From NCBI RefSeq assembly GCF_002080045.1, contig NZ_MUIN01000013.1, forward strand, positions 162,684 to 226,683: a stretch of 64,000 nucleotides of DNA, written 5' to 3'. Shown piece after piece: positions 1-8,694 of this stretch; positions within the stretch are counted from its first letter, which is position 1, and the number at the start of each line of letters is the position of its first letter. The translations under genes were made by a program, and so were the position numbers. The notes under the pieces are model-generated. The model was given only the letters and a program-made list of their open reading frames with translations, made no database searches and was not told the origin of the DNA. This DNA is from Pseudomonas sp. Bc-h. Its GTDB lineage: Bacteria > Pseudomonadota > Gammaproteobacteria > Pseudomonadales > Pseudomonadaceae.

Positions 1-910
1 GCCTTACGCCAGCGTATTGACCCAGGACGTGCTGGTCACGGTGCTATTCGCCGTCAGCCTGCACTTCATCATGGGGCCGGGCGGCATGCACTCGTTCGGT
101 CATGCCGCCTACTTCGGCCTGGGCGCTTATGGGGCGGCGATCCTGTTCAAGGTGCTGACCATGCCGATGCCCCTGGCCTTCGCCTTCGCGCCGCTGGTGG
201 CGGGGCTGGGTGCGCTGGTGTTCGGCTGGTTCTGCGTGCGGCTGTCGGGGGTGTATCTGGCAATGCTCACGCTGGCGTTCTCACAGATCGTCTGGTCGGT
301 GGTCTTTCAATGGGAAGACGTCACCGGAGGTTCCAACGGCATCACCGGAATCTGGCCGTCCAGCTGGCTCGACGGCACGAGTTATTACTACCTGACACTG
401 GTGCTGGTGGCTGCCAGTGTGTTTGTGGTGCGACGGATACTCTTCGCGCCGTTTGGCTACAGCTTGCGTGCCGCGAGGGATTCGGCCCTGCGCGCCGATG
501 CGATCGGCATCGACGTCAAGCGCGTGCAGTGGATGGCGTTCGTCATCGCCGGGCTGTTCGCAGGTCTTGCCGGAACTCTGTACATCTTCTCCAAGGGCAG
601 CATTTCGCCAGACTCCATGGCCGTCGGCAAGTCGGTCGACGGCCTGGTGATGGTCCTGCTCGGCGGCATCCAGAACCTGCTGGGGCCGGTGGTCGGCGCC
701 AGTGTCTTCAGCGTGTTGCAGGACTACATCATGCGCGCCACCGATTACTGGCGAGCGCTGTTCGGCGGGGTGATTCTGGTGCTGGTGCTGGTCTTCCCGC
801 AGGGCATTGCCGGGTTCTTTCAAGAGACGGGCGGTTGGTGGCGCGCCTGGCGGACCCGGGCCAATGGCAGGGAAACATCTGTACCACGAGCGATGGAGAA
901 ACAGGCATGA
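1..910 (+). CDS. Branched-chain amino acid-type ABC permease, LivM family (5' partial)
   Basis: Inner-membrane permease of a high-affinity branched-chain amino acid/amide-type importer. The frame is open from base 2, so the true start lies outside the window. The visible 302 residues carry about eight hydrophobic segments and LivM-type signatures: HSFGHAAYFGLGAY near the start, RLSGVYLAMLTLAFSQ, and the cytoplasmic ATPase-contact stretch RAARDSALRADAIGID. It overlaps the next ATPase gene by 4 bases (ATGA), so translation is probably coupled. The substrate (amino acid, urea, amide) cannot be told because the binding protein and LivH-type partner are outside the window. Confidence 0.9.
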   Translation, partial: PYASVLTQDVLVTVLFAVSLHFIMGPGGMHSFGHAAYFGLGAYGAAILFKVLTMPMPLAFAFAPLVAGLGALVFGWFCVRLSGVYLAMLTLAFSQIVWSVVFQWEDVTGGSNGITGIWPSSWLDGTSYYYLTLVLVAASVFVVRRILFAPFGYSLRAARDSALRADAIGIDVKRVQWMAFVIAGLFAGLAGTLYIFSKGSISPDSMAVGKSVDGLVMVLLGGIQNLLGPVVGASVFSVLQDYIMRATDYWRALFGGVILVLVLVFPQGIAGFFQETGGWWRAWRTRANGRETSVPRAMEKQA

Positions 911-1689
911 CGCTTCTGCAAGTACGTGGTTTGAACAAGTCTTTCGGTGGCGTTCGCGCGGTGGACGGCATCAATTTCGATCTGCAAGAGGGCGAGTTGC
1001 TGGCGTTGATCGGGCCCAATGGCGCAGGCAAATCGACGACCTTCAACATGGTCGGCGGTCAGCTCAAGGCGTCCGGCGGTTCGATTCGCCTGTTGGGTAA
1101 GGAGCTGGTGGGCAGGAGGCCGCGGGACATCTGTCGCATGCAGGTTGGAAGAACCTTCCAGATCGCCGAAACCTTCGCCTCCCTCAGCGTGGTGGAAAAC
1201 GTGCAGATGGCGCTGCTGTCCCATTACGGCAAAGGTTTTTCGCTGTTTGGATCGGCGCGCAAGCTGTATCGCGACGAGGCCATGGAGTTGCTCAGTCAGG
1301 TTGGCATGCAACATCACGCCGAGCGCCCATGCAGCGAGCTGGCCTATGGTGACGTCAAGCGGGTGGAGCTGGCGATGGGCCTGGCGAACGATCCCAGGCT
1401 GCTGTTGATGGACGAGCCCACGGCGGGCATGGGCCCTGAAGAACGCAATGACCTGATGGCCTTGACCAAGCGTCTGGTGGTGGAGCGCAGGATGGCTGTG
1501 CTGTTCACCGAACACAGCATGGACGTGGTATTCGCCTACGCCGACCGCATGATCGTGCTGGCGCGTGGTCGCCTGATTGCCGAGGGCGACGCGCAATACA
1601 TCCGCAATCATCCGAAGGTGCAGGAAGTGTATTTCGGCACCGGCAAGACCTTCGAAAATGAGCAGGCCCCGTCGCAGGTGACGCCATGA
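907..1689 (+). CDS. ABC transporter ATP-binding protein, LivG family
   Basis: Cytoplasmic ATPase of the branched-chain-type importer, 260 residues, the usual LivG length. It has Walker A GPNGAGKST (near residue 38), a Q-loop (GRTFQIAETF), an unusual signature segment (SELAYGDVKRVELAMGLA, with AYGD in place of SGG), Walker B LLLMDEPTAGMGPEE and a switch histidine (FTEHSMD). LivG proteins often have a degenerate signature of this kind. The ATG at 907 was chosen because it overlaps the permease stop; the frame is open further upstream, but that part is a shadow of the permease gene. It overlaps the next ATPase by 4 bases. Confidence 0.92.
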   Translation: MTLLQVRGLNKSFGGVRAVDGINFDLQEGELLALIGPNGAGKSTTFNMVGGQLKASGGSIRLLGKELVGRRPRDICRMQVGRTFQIAETFASLSVVENVQMALLSHYGKGFSLFGSARKLYRDEAMELLSQVGMQHHAERPCSELAYGDVKRVELAMGLANDPRLLLMDEPTAGMGPEERNDLMALTKRLVVERRMAVLFTEHSMDVVFAYADRMIVLARGRLIAEGDAQYIRNHPKVQEVYFGTGKTFENEQAPSQVTP

Positions 1690-2456
1690 GTGCAGTACTT
1701 TCAATGCCAGCGTCGAGCGCTGTGTCGAGTGCCGAGCCACTGCTTGAAGTCGCCGGGCTCAATGCCTGGTACGGCGCGGCGCAGGTGCTGTACGACGTCA
1801 ATCTGAATGTCCGGCGTGGCGAAGTCGTGGCGCTCATGGGCCGCAACGGCGCGGGCAAGTCCACGACGTTCAAGGCCTTGATGGGCATGCTCGATCGGCG
1901 CCGCGGCAAGGTGCGCTTCATGGGGCAGGAGGTCTCGACACTCCCGCCGTTCCAGCTGGCGCGGCTGGGGTTGGGCTTCGTTCCGGAAGACCGCCGGGTG
2001 TTCACCCATCTGACGGTGACCGAAAATCTGGAAGTCGGTCGCCAGGCGAATCGACGTTGGCCCGATGGCAGTGAAGCGTTGAACTGGACGCCGCAGCAGT
2101 TGTTCGAGTTCTTCCCCAATCTGGGCGTCATGCAGGACCGGCCGGGTGGGCAGATGAGCGGAGGAGAGCAGCAGATGCTGACTGTCGCTCGTACGTTGAT
2201 GGGCAATCCCTTTCTGATTCTTCTCGACGAGCCCTCTGAAGGGGTGGCACCGGTGATTGTCGAGCAGATGGCCCACATGATTCTCGCGCTGAAGGCCAAA
2301 GGCGCGAGCATCCTGCTGTCCGAGCAGAATCTGCATTTTGCGGGGCTGGTGGCGGATAGGGCCTACGTTCTGGAAAAAGGCTTGATTCGATATGAGGGCA
2401 GCATGGCCGAACTCGCGGCAAACGAGGCTGTACGCAAGGCTTATCTGACCATGTAA
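1686..2456 (+). CDS. ABC transporter ATP-binding protein, LivF family
   Basis: Second ATPase of the importer, 256 residues. It shows Walker A GRNGAGKST, the LivF-type P-E-D-R-R-V-F motif (FVPEDRRVFTHLTV), a canonical signature SGGEQQMLTVAR, Walker B LILLDEPSEGVAP and a switch region SEQN. The first 18 residues precede the conserved domain and may be a variable leader. It is the last gene of the operon and is followed by a hairpin terminator at about 2621. Family is clear; substrate is unknown. Confidence 0.92.
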   Translation: MSAVLSMPASSAVSSAEPLLEVAGLNAWYGAAQVLYDVNLNVRRGEVVALMGRNGAGKSTTFKALMGMLDRRRGKVRFMGQEVSTLPPFQLARLGLGFVPEDRRVFTHLTVTENLEVGRQANRRWPDGSEALNWTPQQLFEFFPNLGVMQDRPGGQMSGGEQQMLTVARTLMGNPFLILLDEPSEGVAPVIVEQMAHMILALKAKGASILLSEQNLHFAGLVADRAYVLEKGLIRYEGSMAELAANEAVRKAYLTM

Positions 2457-2620
2457 GCAAATGCTTACACGTTCTTCAGTAAAGCTGCTGTATACACTCG
2501 AGCCGCAAAGACATAGATTGGATCCATCGACTGAAGCACAGGAAGGGCTTCAGCGGTCAAGGATGATCGACCATGGCTTGGAGCCACCGACAGGATGTTG
2601 GAATGGTGTTGATAGCAAAG

Positions 2621-2643
2621 AACCCGCTCAGGCGGGTTTTTTA
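2621..2643 (+). terminator. Rho-independent terminator after the liv-type operon
   Basis: A 7-bp stem AACCCGC/GCGGGTT with a TCAG loop is followed by TTTTA. It lies 165 bases after the LivF stop and reaches into the stop codon of the convergent MFS gene, so it may act in both directions. Confidence 0.8.
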
Positions 2644-3891
2644 TTGACTGTCGTTTGAGGTGCGTGCGGTCAGCAGCCACAACGCCACGGCGGCCACGCT
2701 GATCAATCCGCCGAGCACACTCACCGCCACCCAGCCCCACAACGCATACACCTGCGTCGCGGCCACAGCCCCCAATGCACTGCCGACTGAGTAAAAACAC
2801 ATGTAGGCGCCCACCATTCGGCTCTGGGCGTCGGGACGTGCGGCAAAGATCAGGCTCTGGTTGGTGACGTGTACTGCCTGCACCGCGAAGTCGAGCATGA
2901 TCACGCCGCAGGCCAGCGCAAGCAACGACGTTTCGGCGAATCCGATGGGCAGCCATGACAGCGTCAACAGTACCAGCGCGATGCCGGTCACCCGTTGCCC
3001 CAAGCCCTGATCGGCCCAGCGTCCGGCGCGTCTGGCGGCAAGCGCGCCGGCGAGGCCTGCCAGACCGAACAGGCCGATGGCCGTGTGCGACAGCGACAGC
3101 GGCGGGGCGCTCAGGGGCAGCACCATGGCCGTCCAGAGTACGGAAAAGTCGGCAAAGATCAGCAACGCCAATAAACCTCTGATGCGTAATATCCGTTCGC
3201 TGCCGAGCAGGGTGAAGAGCGAGCGGATCAGCGCCAGGTAGGACTTTCCATCTCGCTGCGCAGAGGTGACGGGCGCCAGTTTCCACAGCACAGCGGCGAT
3301 GATGAGCGTCAGCGCCGAAGACGCAAAATAAACAGCCCGCCAGCCCGCGAAATCCGCGATCAACCCGGATGTCAGTCGCGCCAGAAGAATCCCCAGCACA
3401 ATGCCGCTGGTGACGCTGCCCACCGCTTGCCCGCGCTGCGAGGGTGTCGCCAGTGCGGCGGTGTAGGCGACGAGCACCTGAACCACCACCGCCATCAAGC
3501 CCACCGCGACCATCGCACCCAGCAGTACGATCCACTGCTGCGAAGCGCCAACCGCCGCCAGCGCAACGGCCGACATCAGGACCTGAGCCACTATCAGCCG
3601 TTTACGATTGACCAGATCGCCCAATGGGACGACGAGCAACAACCCCAGCGCGTATCCCACCTGAGTGGCGGTGACCACGATCCCGATCATCGACGCGGCC
3701 ACGCCCAGGCTCTGCGCCATTGAGTCGAGCAACGGCTGTGCAAAATAGACGTTAGCGACGGCCAGTGCGCAGGTCACTGAGAACAGCAAGGTCAGCGCAG
3801 GGGACAGTCCCGGCGATTGAGCCTGTTCTTTTGGCTGAGCGAGCGGCGAATCTGTAGCGGAGCTAGTAAGCGACTCGATATCTGCTTTCAT
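2641..3891 (-). CDS. MFS transporter, drug/metabolite efflux type
   Basis: Inner-membrane major facilitator of about 416 residues with twelve predicted helices. The N-terminal half holds ANVYFAQPLLDSMA and the loop 2-3 motif (GDLVNRKRLIVAQ), as in the YgaY/YbcL-like proton-driven exporters. ATG 3891 (MKADIES) is preferred over an in-frame ATG four codons upstream; the two cannot be separated firmly. It is divergent from an HxlR regulator and shares with it a large dyad at 3912-3973, the usual arrangement for a regulator controlling its neighbouring efflux gene. Substrate unknown; the HxlR partner suggests an electrophile, quinone or aldehyde. Confidence 0.85.
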   Translation of the reverse strand: MKADIESLTSSATDSPLAQPKEQAQSPGLSPALTLLFSVTCALAVANVYFAQPLLDSMAQSLGVAASMIGIVVTATQVGYALGLLLVVPLGDLVNRKRLIVAQVLMSAVALAAVGASQQWIVLLGAMVAVGLMAVVVQVLVAYTAALATPSQRGQAVGSVTSGIVLGILLARLTSGLIADFAGWRAVYFASSALTLIIAAVLWKLAPVTSAQRDGKSYLALIRSLFTLLGSERILRIRGLLALLIFADFSVLWTAMVLPLSAPPLSLSHTAIGLFGLAGLAGALAARRAGRWADQGLGQRVTGIALVLLTLSWLPIGFAETSLLALACGVIMLDFAVQAVHVTNQSLIFAARPDAQSRMVGAYMCFYSVGSALGAVAATQVYALWGWVAVSVLGGLISVAAVALWLLTARTSNDSQ

Positions 3892-3911
3892 GATCGCCTC
3901 CATGGCGCTAA

Positions 3912-3973
3912 TCTGGTTGCAAATAAAAACCTGATTCGATTGTGGTCGGGTCAGGTTTCAAATTGCAACCAGA
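3912..3973. promoter_or_regulatory. Extended dyad between MFS and HxlR genes, probable operator
   Basis: Two nested perfect inverted repeats share one centre at 3942/3943. The outer arms are TCTGGTTGCAA (3912-3922) and TTGCAACCAGA (3963-3973). The inner arms are AAACCTGA (3927-3934) and TCAGGTTT (3951-3958). It fills most of the divergent promoter space, as expected for a dimeric or tetrameric HxlR-type repressor site. Confidence 0.65.
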
Positions 3974-4026
3974 ATTTCCCTGCGGATTCACCCGGTTTGG
4001 CGGCTCTCTCAGAAAAGGTAATTGCG

Positions 4027-4485
4027 ATGCTCGAAGACACTTCCTCCTCAGGCGATGAGTGCCCGGTGGCCAGAACGCTGGAAGCCATCGGTGATCGCTG
4101 GTCGCTGATGATCATCCGCGACGCTTTCGACGACATTCGGCGCTTCAGCGAATTTCAGAAGAGCCTGGGGGTGGCCAAGAACATCCTTGCGGCCCGGCTG
4201 AAAACCCTGGTCGAGGTGGGCGTATTCGAGGTGCGCCCGGCATCGGATGGCAGCGCCTACAAGGAGTACGTCCTGACGGAAAGGGGCCGTGAGATTTTTC
4301 CGGTGGTGGTCAGCATGCGGCAGTGGGGCGAACGCCATCTGTTCGGGCCCGAGGAGACCCGATCAGTACTGCTGGACAACAGCTCCGGGCAGCCGCTGAT
4401 GCCGATGGACGTTCGCTCGGCAGGCGGTGACAAGCTCGGGCCGTTTGACTGTCACAGATCCCGGCGTGTGGCCGATGAGTCGTGA
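4027..4485 (+). CDS. HxlR family winged-helix transcriptional regulator
   Basis: DNA-binding regulator of 152 residues. The HxlR signature is clear: CPVARTLEAIGDRWSLMIIRDAF, then the recognition segment RFSEFQKSLGVAKNILAARLKTLVEVGVFE. The conserved N-terminal cysteine of the family (C-P-V) is present, a residue that senses reactive electrophiles in some members. ATG 4027 has AAAGGT about 9 bases upstream; the frame is open earlier but that stretch covers the operator. It probably controls itself and the divergent MFS gene. Its 3' end overlaps the convergent LysR gene by 34 bases. Confidence 0.9.
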   Translation: MLEDTSSSGDECPVARTLEAIGDRWSLMIIRDAFDDIRRFSEFQKSLGVAKNILAARLKTLVEVGVFEVRPASDGSAYKEYVLTERGREIFPVVVSMRQWGERHLFGPEETRSVLLDNSSGQPLMPMDVRSAGGDKLGPFDCHRSRRVADES

Positions 4486-5384
4486 AGGGGCAGGCCTTCG
4501 AATGTGCTCTGGTAGAACGCTTTCAGGGTTTCGACGAACTCCTCGGCGAGCCGCGTCCGGGCATGGGCCTGAGGCCAGATGACGTAGGTTGGAAACAGAA
4601 TGTCCGGTCTGAACGGCCGGATCACGATGTCCCGGTGCGCGTAGTCGCTGGCCACCTGGGGATGAGCGAGGGTCACGCCCATTCCCAGCGCCGCCATCTC
4701 GCAGTTGATGGCGCTGTATTGCGCCTCGACCGCCATGACCCGTTCCACGCCTGCCTGTTCGAACAAACCGTCGACCAGCGAACGTGTGCCGTCGCCGTGG
4801 CAGAGTGAAACAAAGGTCTCGCCTTCCAGATCGCTGAAGGTGATGTGCTCGCGATCGGCCAGCCGATGCGCGGCAGGCAGCACGCAGACCGCAGGAATCA
4901 TCGCCAGCAACTCGATCTGTTGGCTGCTGACGTCGCCGGGATGAACCACGATGCCGATGTCGCAGAACTGCGATTTGACCCACTGTTCCACCGTCGGCGA
5001 AGAGTTCACGTGCAGTGAAACGGTGAGTTCCGGGCGCGACTCGGTGAAGGTTTTCAGCACCTTGGGAATCACGCTCAGGCCGGTGGAGGGCACTGCCGCC
5101 ACGCGCAATCGGCCGGTGCCCAGATTGCGAATGTTTTTCGCCGACAGCTTGAGACTGTCCATGCCCACGTAGGCGCGCTCCACTTCCTGAAAGAACGCCT
5201 GGCCTTCCTGTGTCGGGATCAAACGCACCCCGGCACGCTTGAACAGGGTCAGTCCGGTGCTCAATTCCAGTTGCGAAATCAGCCGACTGACGTTGGGCTG
5301 AGAGGTGTACAGCACCTCGGCCGCTGCGGTCATGGAGCCCAGCCGCATGACGCTGCGGAACGCTTCTATCTGCTTCAGATTCAT
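4452..5384 (-). CDS. LysR family transcriptional regulator of the oxidase/transport operon
   Basis: LysR-type regulator of 310 residues. The N-terminal winged helix (MNLKQIEAFRSVMRLGSMTAAAEVLYTSQPNVSRLISQLE split over about residues 1-40) is followed by a periplasmic-binding-like effector domain (about 90-300). ATG 5384 was chosen because GGAGAG lies 5 bases upstream; an in-frame ATG four codons earlier lacks this. It is divergent from the binding-protein gene at 5606, so it is the likely activator of the 5606-13880 operon. The inducer would then be the imported amine or opine-like compound. Confidence 0.9.
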   Translation of the reverse strand: MNLKQIEAFRSVMRLGSMTAAAEVLYTSQPNVSRLISQLELSTGLTLFKRAGVRLIPTQEGQAFFQEVERAYVGMDSLKLSAKNIRNLGTGRLRVAAVPSTGLSVIPKVLKTFTESRPELTVSLHVNSSPTVEQWVKSQFCDIGIVVHPGDVSSQQIELLAMIPAVCVLPAAHRLADREHITFSDLEGETFVSLCHGDGTRSLVDGLFEQAGVERVMAVEAQYSAINCEMAALGMGVTLAHPQVASDYAHRDIVIRPFRPDILFPTYVIWPQAHARTRLAEEFVETLKAFYQSTFEGLPLHDSSATRRDL

Positions 5385-5605
5385 GCCGCTCTCCATATCA
5401 AATATGAATAACTAACCCGGATATCCGTATTTGACCATATGGGAAGGCTGTCGCAATACTCGAACCAGCAAGACATAGCGCACATGAAGATGCGCCACCC
5501 CGCGATGGATTCGCCGGGAGCATGCACCGTGCATGCATGGCTTCGGTTCACCCTGAAGCGACTGACGCATTGTTCGATCTGCCCCATGCACTTCGGAGAT
5601 AGTCT
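5385..5605. promoter_or_regulatory. Divergent LysR/operon promoter region
   Basis: This 221-base gap separates the LysR gene from the operon it probably controls. It contains a perfect 10-bp palindrome CGGATATCCG (5418-5427) and an AT-rich palindrome CATAT-CAA-ATATG just upstream of the LysR start. These are the best candidates for a LysR binding site; no -10/-35 pair was assigned. Confidence 0.4.
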
Positions 5606-6682
5606 GTGAATAGCCTTAACTCGTCCTCAGCAGCACAGCCGTTTCGCCCATTCAACCGCATCGCCGTCGCCGTTGCCCTGACGGTGGCAGGGTTTGGCAG
5701 CGCGCCAGCCTTCGCCGAACCGACGCTTTACGTCGCCGGTGTCGGCGGTTCCACCGAGCAGATGTACAAGACCAAAGTCATTCCCGCCTTCGAGAAACAA
5801 CACAACGTCAAAGTGATTTACGTCGCGGGGAATTCCACTGAAACCCTGGCCAAGTTGCAGGCGCAGAAAGGGCGTCAGCAGATCAACGTGGCGATGATGG
5901 ATGACGGTCCGATGTACCAGGCGTTGCAGTTGGGCCTGTGTGAAAAATTGAGCGACGCGCCGGTCTACAAGGACCTTTACCCACTCGCCCGGTTGAGCCC
6001 CGAAGCCACCGGGGTTGGCATGGTTGCCACCGGCATCGGCTACAACGAAGAGGCCTTCAAGAAACGCGGCTGGGCGCCACCGGACTCCTGGGAAAACTTG
6101 ACCGACCCACGTTACAAACAGCTGCTGGGCATGCCGCCGGTGACCAATACCTACGGCTTGCATACTCTGGTTGAAATGGCCCGTCTGCGCGGCGGCGGCG
6201 AGAAGAATATCGACCCCGGCTTCAAGGCGCTCAAGGATGAAATCGGCCCGAACGTGCTGGCCTGGGTTTCAGCGCCGGGCGAGATGGACGGCATGATGCA
6301 GAACGGTGACGTGGTCATGGCGGTGTACGGCAGCGGTCGCGCAGTGGCCCTGCAGGGCACCGGTTTCCCCCTCAAATTCATCTACCCCAAGGAAGGCGGC
6401 ATCGCCTTGCAGATCGCCGCGTGCAGCGTGACGCCCAATGCACAGTCCGAGTTGTCCCAGGCCTTCATCCAATATGTTTTGTCGCCGGACGTTCAGCAGA
6501 TCCAGGCCAGGGAAAACGGCTTCGCACCGGTCAACCAGACCGTCCAGCTGTCATCGGACATTGCCGCGCGCATGCCTTACGGTCCGGAGAAGGTCAACGC
6601 GCTGATCAAGGTCGATTGGGACACGATCAACCAGCAGCGTGGCGAGTGGACGACGCGCTGGAATCGCACCGTCGAGCGCTGA
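5606..6682 (+). CDS. ABC transporter periplasmic substrate-binding protein, polyamine/opine type
   Basis: Periplasmic solute-binding protein of family 1 (PotD/Fe-like class), 358 residues. A signal peptide ends at about residue 37 (PAFA|EP). Typical blocks follow: YVAGVGGSTEQMYKTKVIPAFEKQ, the hinge MMDDGPMYQA, and YNEEAFKKRGWAPPDSWENLTDP. The start is GTG with CGGAGA upstream; no ATG is available in frame. It leads an operon with one ATPase, two permeases and four redox enzymes, so its ligand is probably an amine or N-substituted amino acid that those enzymes oxidise. The exact ligand is not readable. Confidence 0.88.
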   Translation: MNSLNSSSAAQPFRPFNRIAVAVALTVAGFGSAPAFAEPTLYVAGVGGSTEQMYKTKVIPAFEKQHNVKVIYVAGNSTETLAKLQAQKGRQQINVAMMDDGPMYQALQLGLCEKLSDAPVYKDLYPLARLSPEATGVGMVATGIGYNEEAFKKRGWAPPDSWENLTDPRYKQLLGMPPVTNTYGLHTLVEMARLRGGGEKNIDPGFKALKDEIGPNVLAWVSAPGEMDGMMQNGDVVMAVYGSGRAVALQGTGFPLKFIYPKEGGIALQIAACSVTPNAQSELSQAFIQYVLSPDVQQIQARENGFAPVNQTVQLSSDIAARMPYGPEKVNALIKVDWDTINQQRGEWTTRWNRTVER

Positions 6683-6755
6683 TCACCCGACGCGCAATGC
6701 CCTCATCCTTCCGAAAACCATTCTGGAGACGCAGGTTCGCCTGCGTGGCACGCCA

Positions 6756-7829
6756 ATGGCATTTCTCACACTCGAAGGCATCGTCAAGAGCTACGGCAAT
6801 TTCAAGGCCATTGACGGTTTGAATCTGGAAGTCCGGCATGGCGAATTCATCGCCTTGCTCGGCCCGTCCGGCTGCGGCAAGACCACCACTCTGCAATCCA
6901 TTGCCGGGTTCGTTCAGCCTACCGAAGGGCGGATCATCCTCGACGGTCGCGACATCACCCATGTCCGGCCTGAGCAGCGCGGGCTGGGTATCGTCTTTCA
7001 AAGTTATGCCTTGTTCCCGCACATGACCGTGGCGCAGAACATCAGCTTCGGCCTTGAAATGCGCGGCGTTGCCAAGGCGGAACGAGGCAAACGTATCGAC
7101 GAAGCGCTGGATCTGGTGCGCCTGAACGGGCTCGGAGAGCGCTACCCCAAGGCCTTGTCGGGCGGCCAGCGGCAACGGGTTGCGATTGCCCGTGCCTTGG
7201 CCATTCGGCCGAACCTGTTGTTGCTCGATGAGCCGATGTCCAACCTCGACGCCAAGCTGCGCGAGGAAATGCACATCGAGCTGCGGGCGATTCAGCGCGA
7301 CCTGGGCATCACCACGATTCTGGTGACCCATGATCAGGTCGAAGCGATGACCATGAGCGACCGGATCGCCGTGATGCAGAAAGGCCGGATCGTGCAGATC
7401 GACACGCCGTTCGAAGCCTATGAGCGACCTCATTCGCCATTCGCCTCGGCGTTTCTGGGCAAGACCAATGCCTTCGCTGGCGCCGTTCAATTGCGCAACG
7501 AGCGTTGCTGCCATGTGCAGGTCCACGACACGCTGTTGCACGTGCCTCACGAAGACCGCTCGCTGGGCAACGACGTCAACGTCTACATCCGGCCGGAAAA
7601 AATCCGTCTGGTGAGCGTCGGCGCCGGGCGTGTGAGTGGACGCATACGCTTGCGTGTGTTCCTCGGCAATCTCTGGTTGATCGCCGTGGAAAGCCGTCTG
7701 GGTCTGGTGCACATGACCCAGCCCAACCTTGGCACGCCACCGCCGGAGGAGGGCAGTGAGGTAGGGCTGGACTGGTCCGACGATGACTTGCGTCTGCTCG
7801 ACAGGGAGGTCGCCCATGGCCACGTATGA
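6756..7829 (+). CDS. ABC transporter ATP-binding protein, PotA-like
   Basis: ATPase of 357 residues for the polyamine/opine-type importer. It has Walker A GPSGCGKTT, a Q-loop (VFQSYALFPHMTVAQN), signature LSGGQRQRVAIARAL, Walker B LLLLDEPMSNLDAKLREE, the switch histidine (VTHDQVEAM), then a C-terminal TOBE-type beta domain (about residues 245-355). ATG 6756 begins right at the conserved domain; an upstream extension would run into the binding-protein gene. The ribosome site is weak. It overlaps the next permease gene by 14 bases. Confidence 0.92.
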   Translation: MAFLTLEGIVKSYGNFKAIDGLNLEVRHGEFIALLGPSGCGKTTTLQSIAGFVQPTEGRIILDGRDITHVRPEQRGLGIVFQSYALFPHMTVAQNISFGLEMRGVAKAERGKRIDEALDLVRLNGLGERYPKALSGGQRQRVAIARALAIRPNLLLLDEPMSNLDAKLREEMHIELRAIQRDLGITTILVTHDQVEAMTMSDRIAVMQKGRIVQIDTPFEAYERPHSPFASAFLGKTNAFAGAVQLRNERCCHVQVHDTLLHVPHEDRSLGNDVNVYIRPEKIRLVSVGAGRVSGRIRLRVFLGNLWLIAVESRLGLVHMTQPNLGTPPPEEGSEVGLDWSDDDLRLLDREVAHGHV

Positions 7830-8688
7830 CGCCGAGCGTATCGGTGCTGCGCCGTGGATCCTGAGCGGTCCGGCGCTGCTGGTTTTCGTCGCGCTGTTGC
7901 TCGCGCCCTTGCTGCTCACAGCCGTGCTGTCACTGAATCTGTTCAGCGACACCGACGGGGTCGTCCCGGGTTACAGCCTGGCTAATTACCTTGAGGTGTT
8001 CAAGGACAGTTACTTCCACGAAATCTTCCTGCGCACCGGCGGCATGGCGCTGGCGGTCACGCTGTTGTGTGTGCTGCTGGGCATTCCGGAGACCATCATC
8101 ATCGCGCGGATGGCGCCGCGCTGGCGGTCGCTGTTCTTGCTGGTGGTGCTCGGGCCGTTGCTGATTTCCGTGGTGGTACGCACCCTGGGCTGGGCGATCC
8201 TGCTGGGCAACAACGGGCTGATAAACGACGCCTTGCAGGCGCTGGGCATTACCGACCAACCGGTCAAAATGCTGTTCACGCAAATGGGCGTGATTATCGC
8301 GCTGACTCACGTGCTGGTGCCGTTCATGGTCATCGCCGTGTGGGCCACGTTGCAACGTCTGGACCTGCAGGTCGAGTGGGCGGGGTTGTCCCTGGGCGCC
8401 TCACGGTTGACGGTGTTTCGTCGCATCATCCTGCCGCAGATCATGCCGGGCGTCCTGTCGGGCTCGATCATCGTCTTCGCTTTGGCCGCCTCGGCGTTTG
8501 CCACCCCCGCGATCATCGGCGGTCGGCGGCTGAAAGTGGTGGCCACGGCGGCTTACGACGAATTCCTCGGCACCCTCAACTGGCCCCTCGGCGCCGCCAT
8601 CGCGATGCTGCTTCTGGTGGCCAACCTGATCATCATTTTAGGTTGCAGCAAGCTGGCCGAGCGCCGCTTCAAGCAAGTCTTCGAGTAG
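7816..8688 (+). CDS. ABC transporter permease, PotB-like
   Basis: Inner-membrane permease, 290 residues, six predicted helices. The EAA loop is at the expected place (EWAGLSLGASRLTVFRRI followed by ILPQIMPGVLSG). ATG 7816 has GGGAGGT six bases upstream and lies inside the end of the ATPase gene. It pairs with the next permease to form the heterodimeric channel of a spermidine/putrescine-type importer. Confidence 0.92.
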   Translation: MATYDAERIGAAPWILSGPALLVFVALLLAPLLLTAVLSLNLFSDTDGVVPGYSLANYLEVFKDSYFHEIFLRTGGMALAVTLLCVLLGIPETIIIARMAPRWRSLFLLVVLGPLLISVVVRTLGWAILLGNNGLINDALQALGITDQPVKMLFTQMGVIIALTHVLVPFMVIAVWATLQRLDLQVEWAGLSLGASRLTVFRRIILPQIMPGVLSGSIIVFALAASAFATPAIIGGRRLKVVATAAYDEFLGTLNWPLGAAIAMLLLVANLIIILGCSKLAERRFKQVFE

Positions 8689-8694
8689 GCGGCC

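Noticed and set aside
2465..3535. 356-codon open frame on the minus strand
   Set aside because: A different frame of the MFS transporter, which has the membrane pattern; the shadow is Arg-rich.
6627..7952. 441-codon open frame on the minus strand
   Set aside because: Antisense to the PotA-like ATPase and its neighbours; it crosses several real genes.
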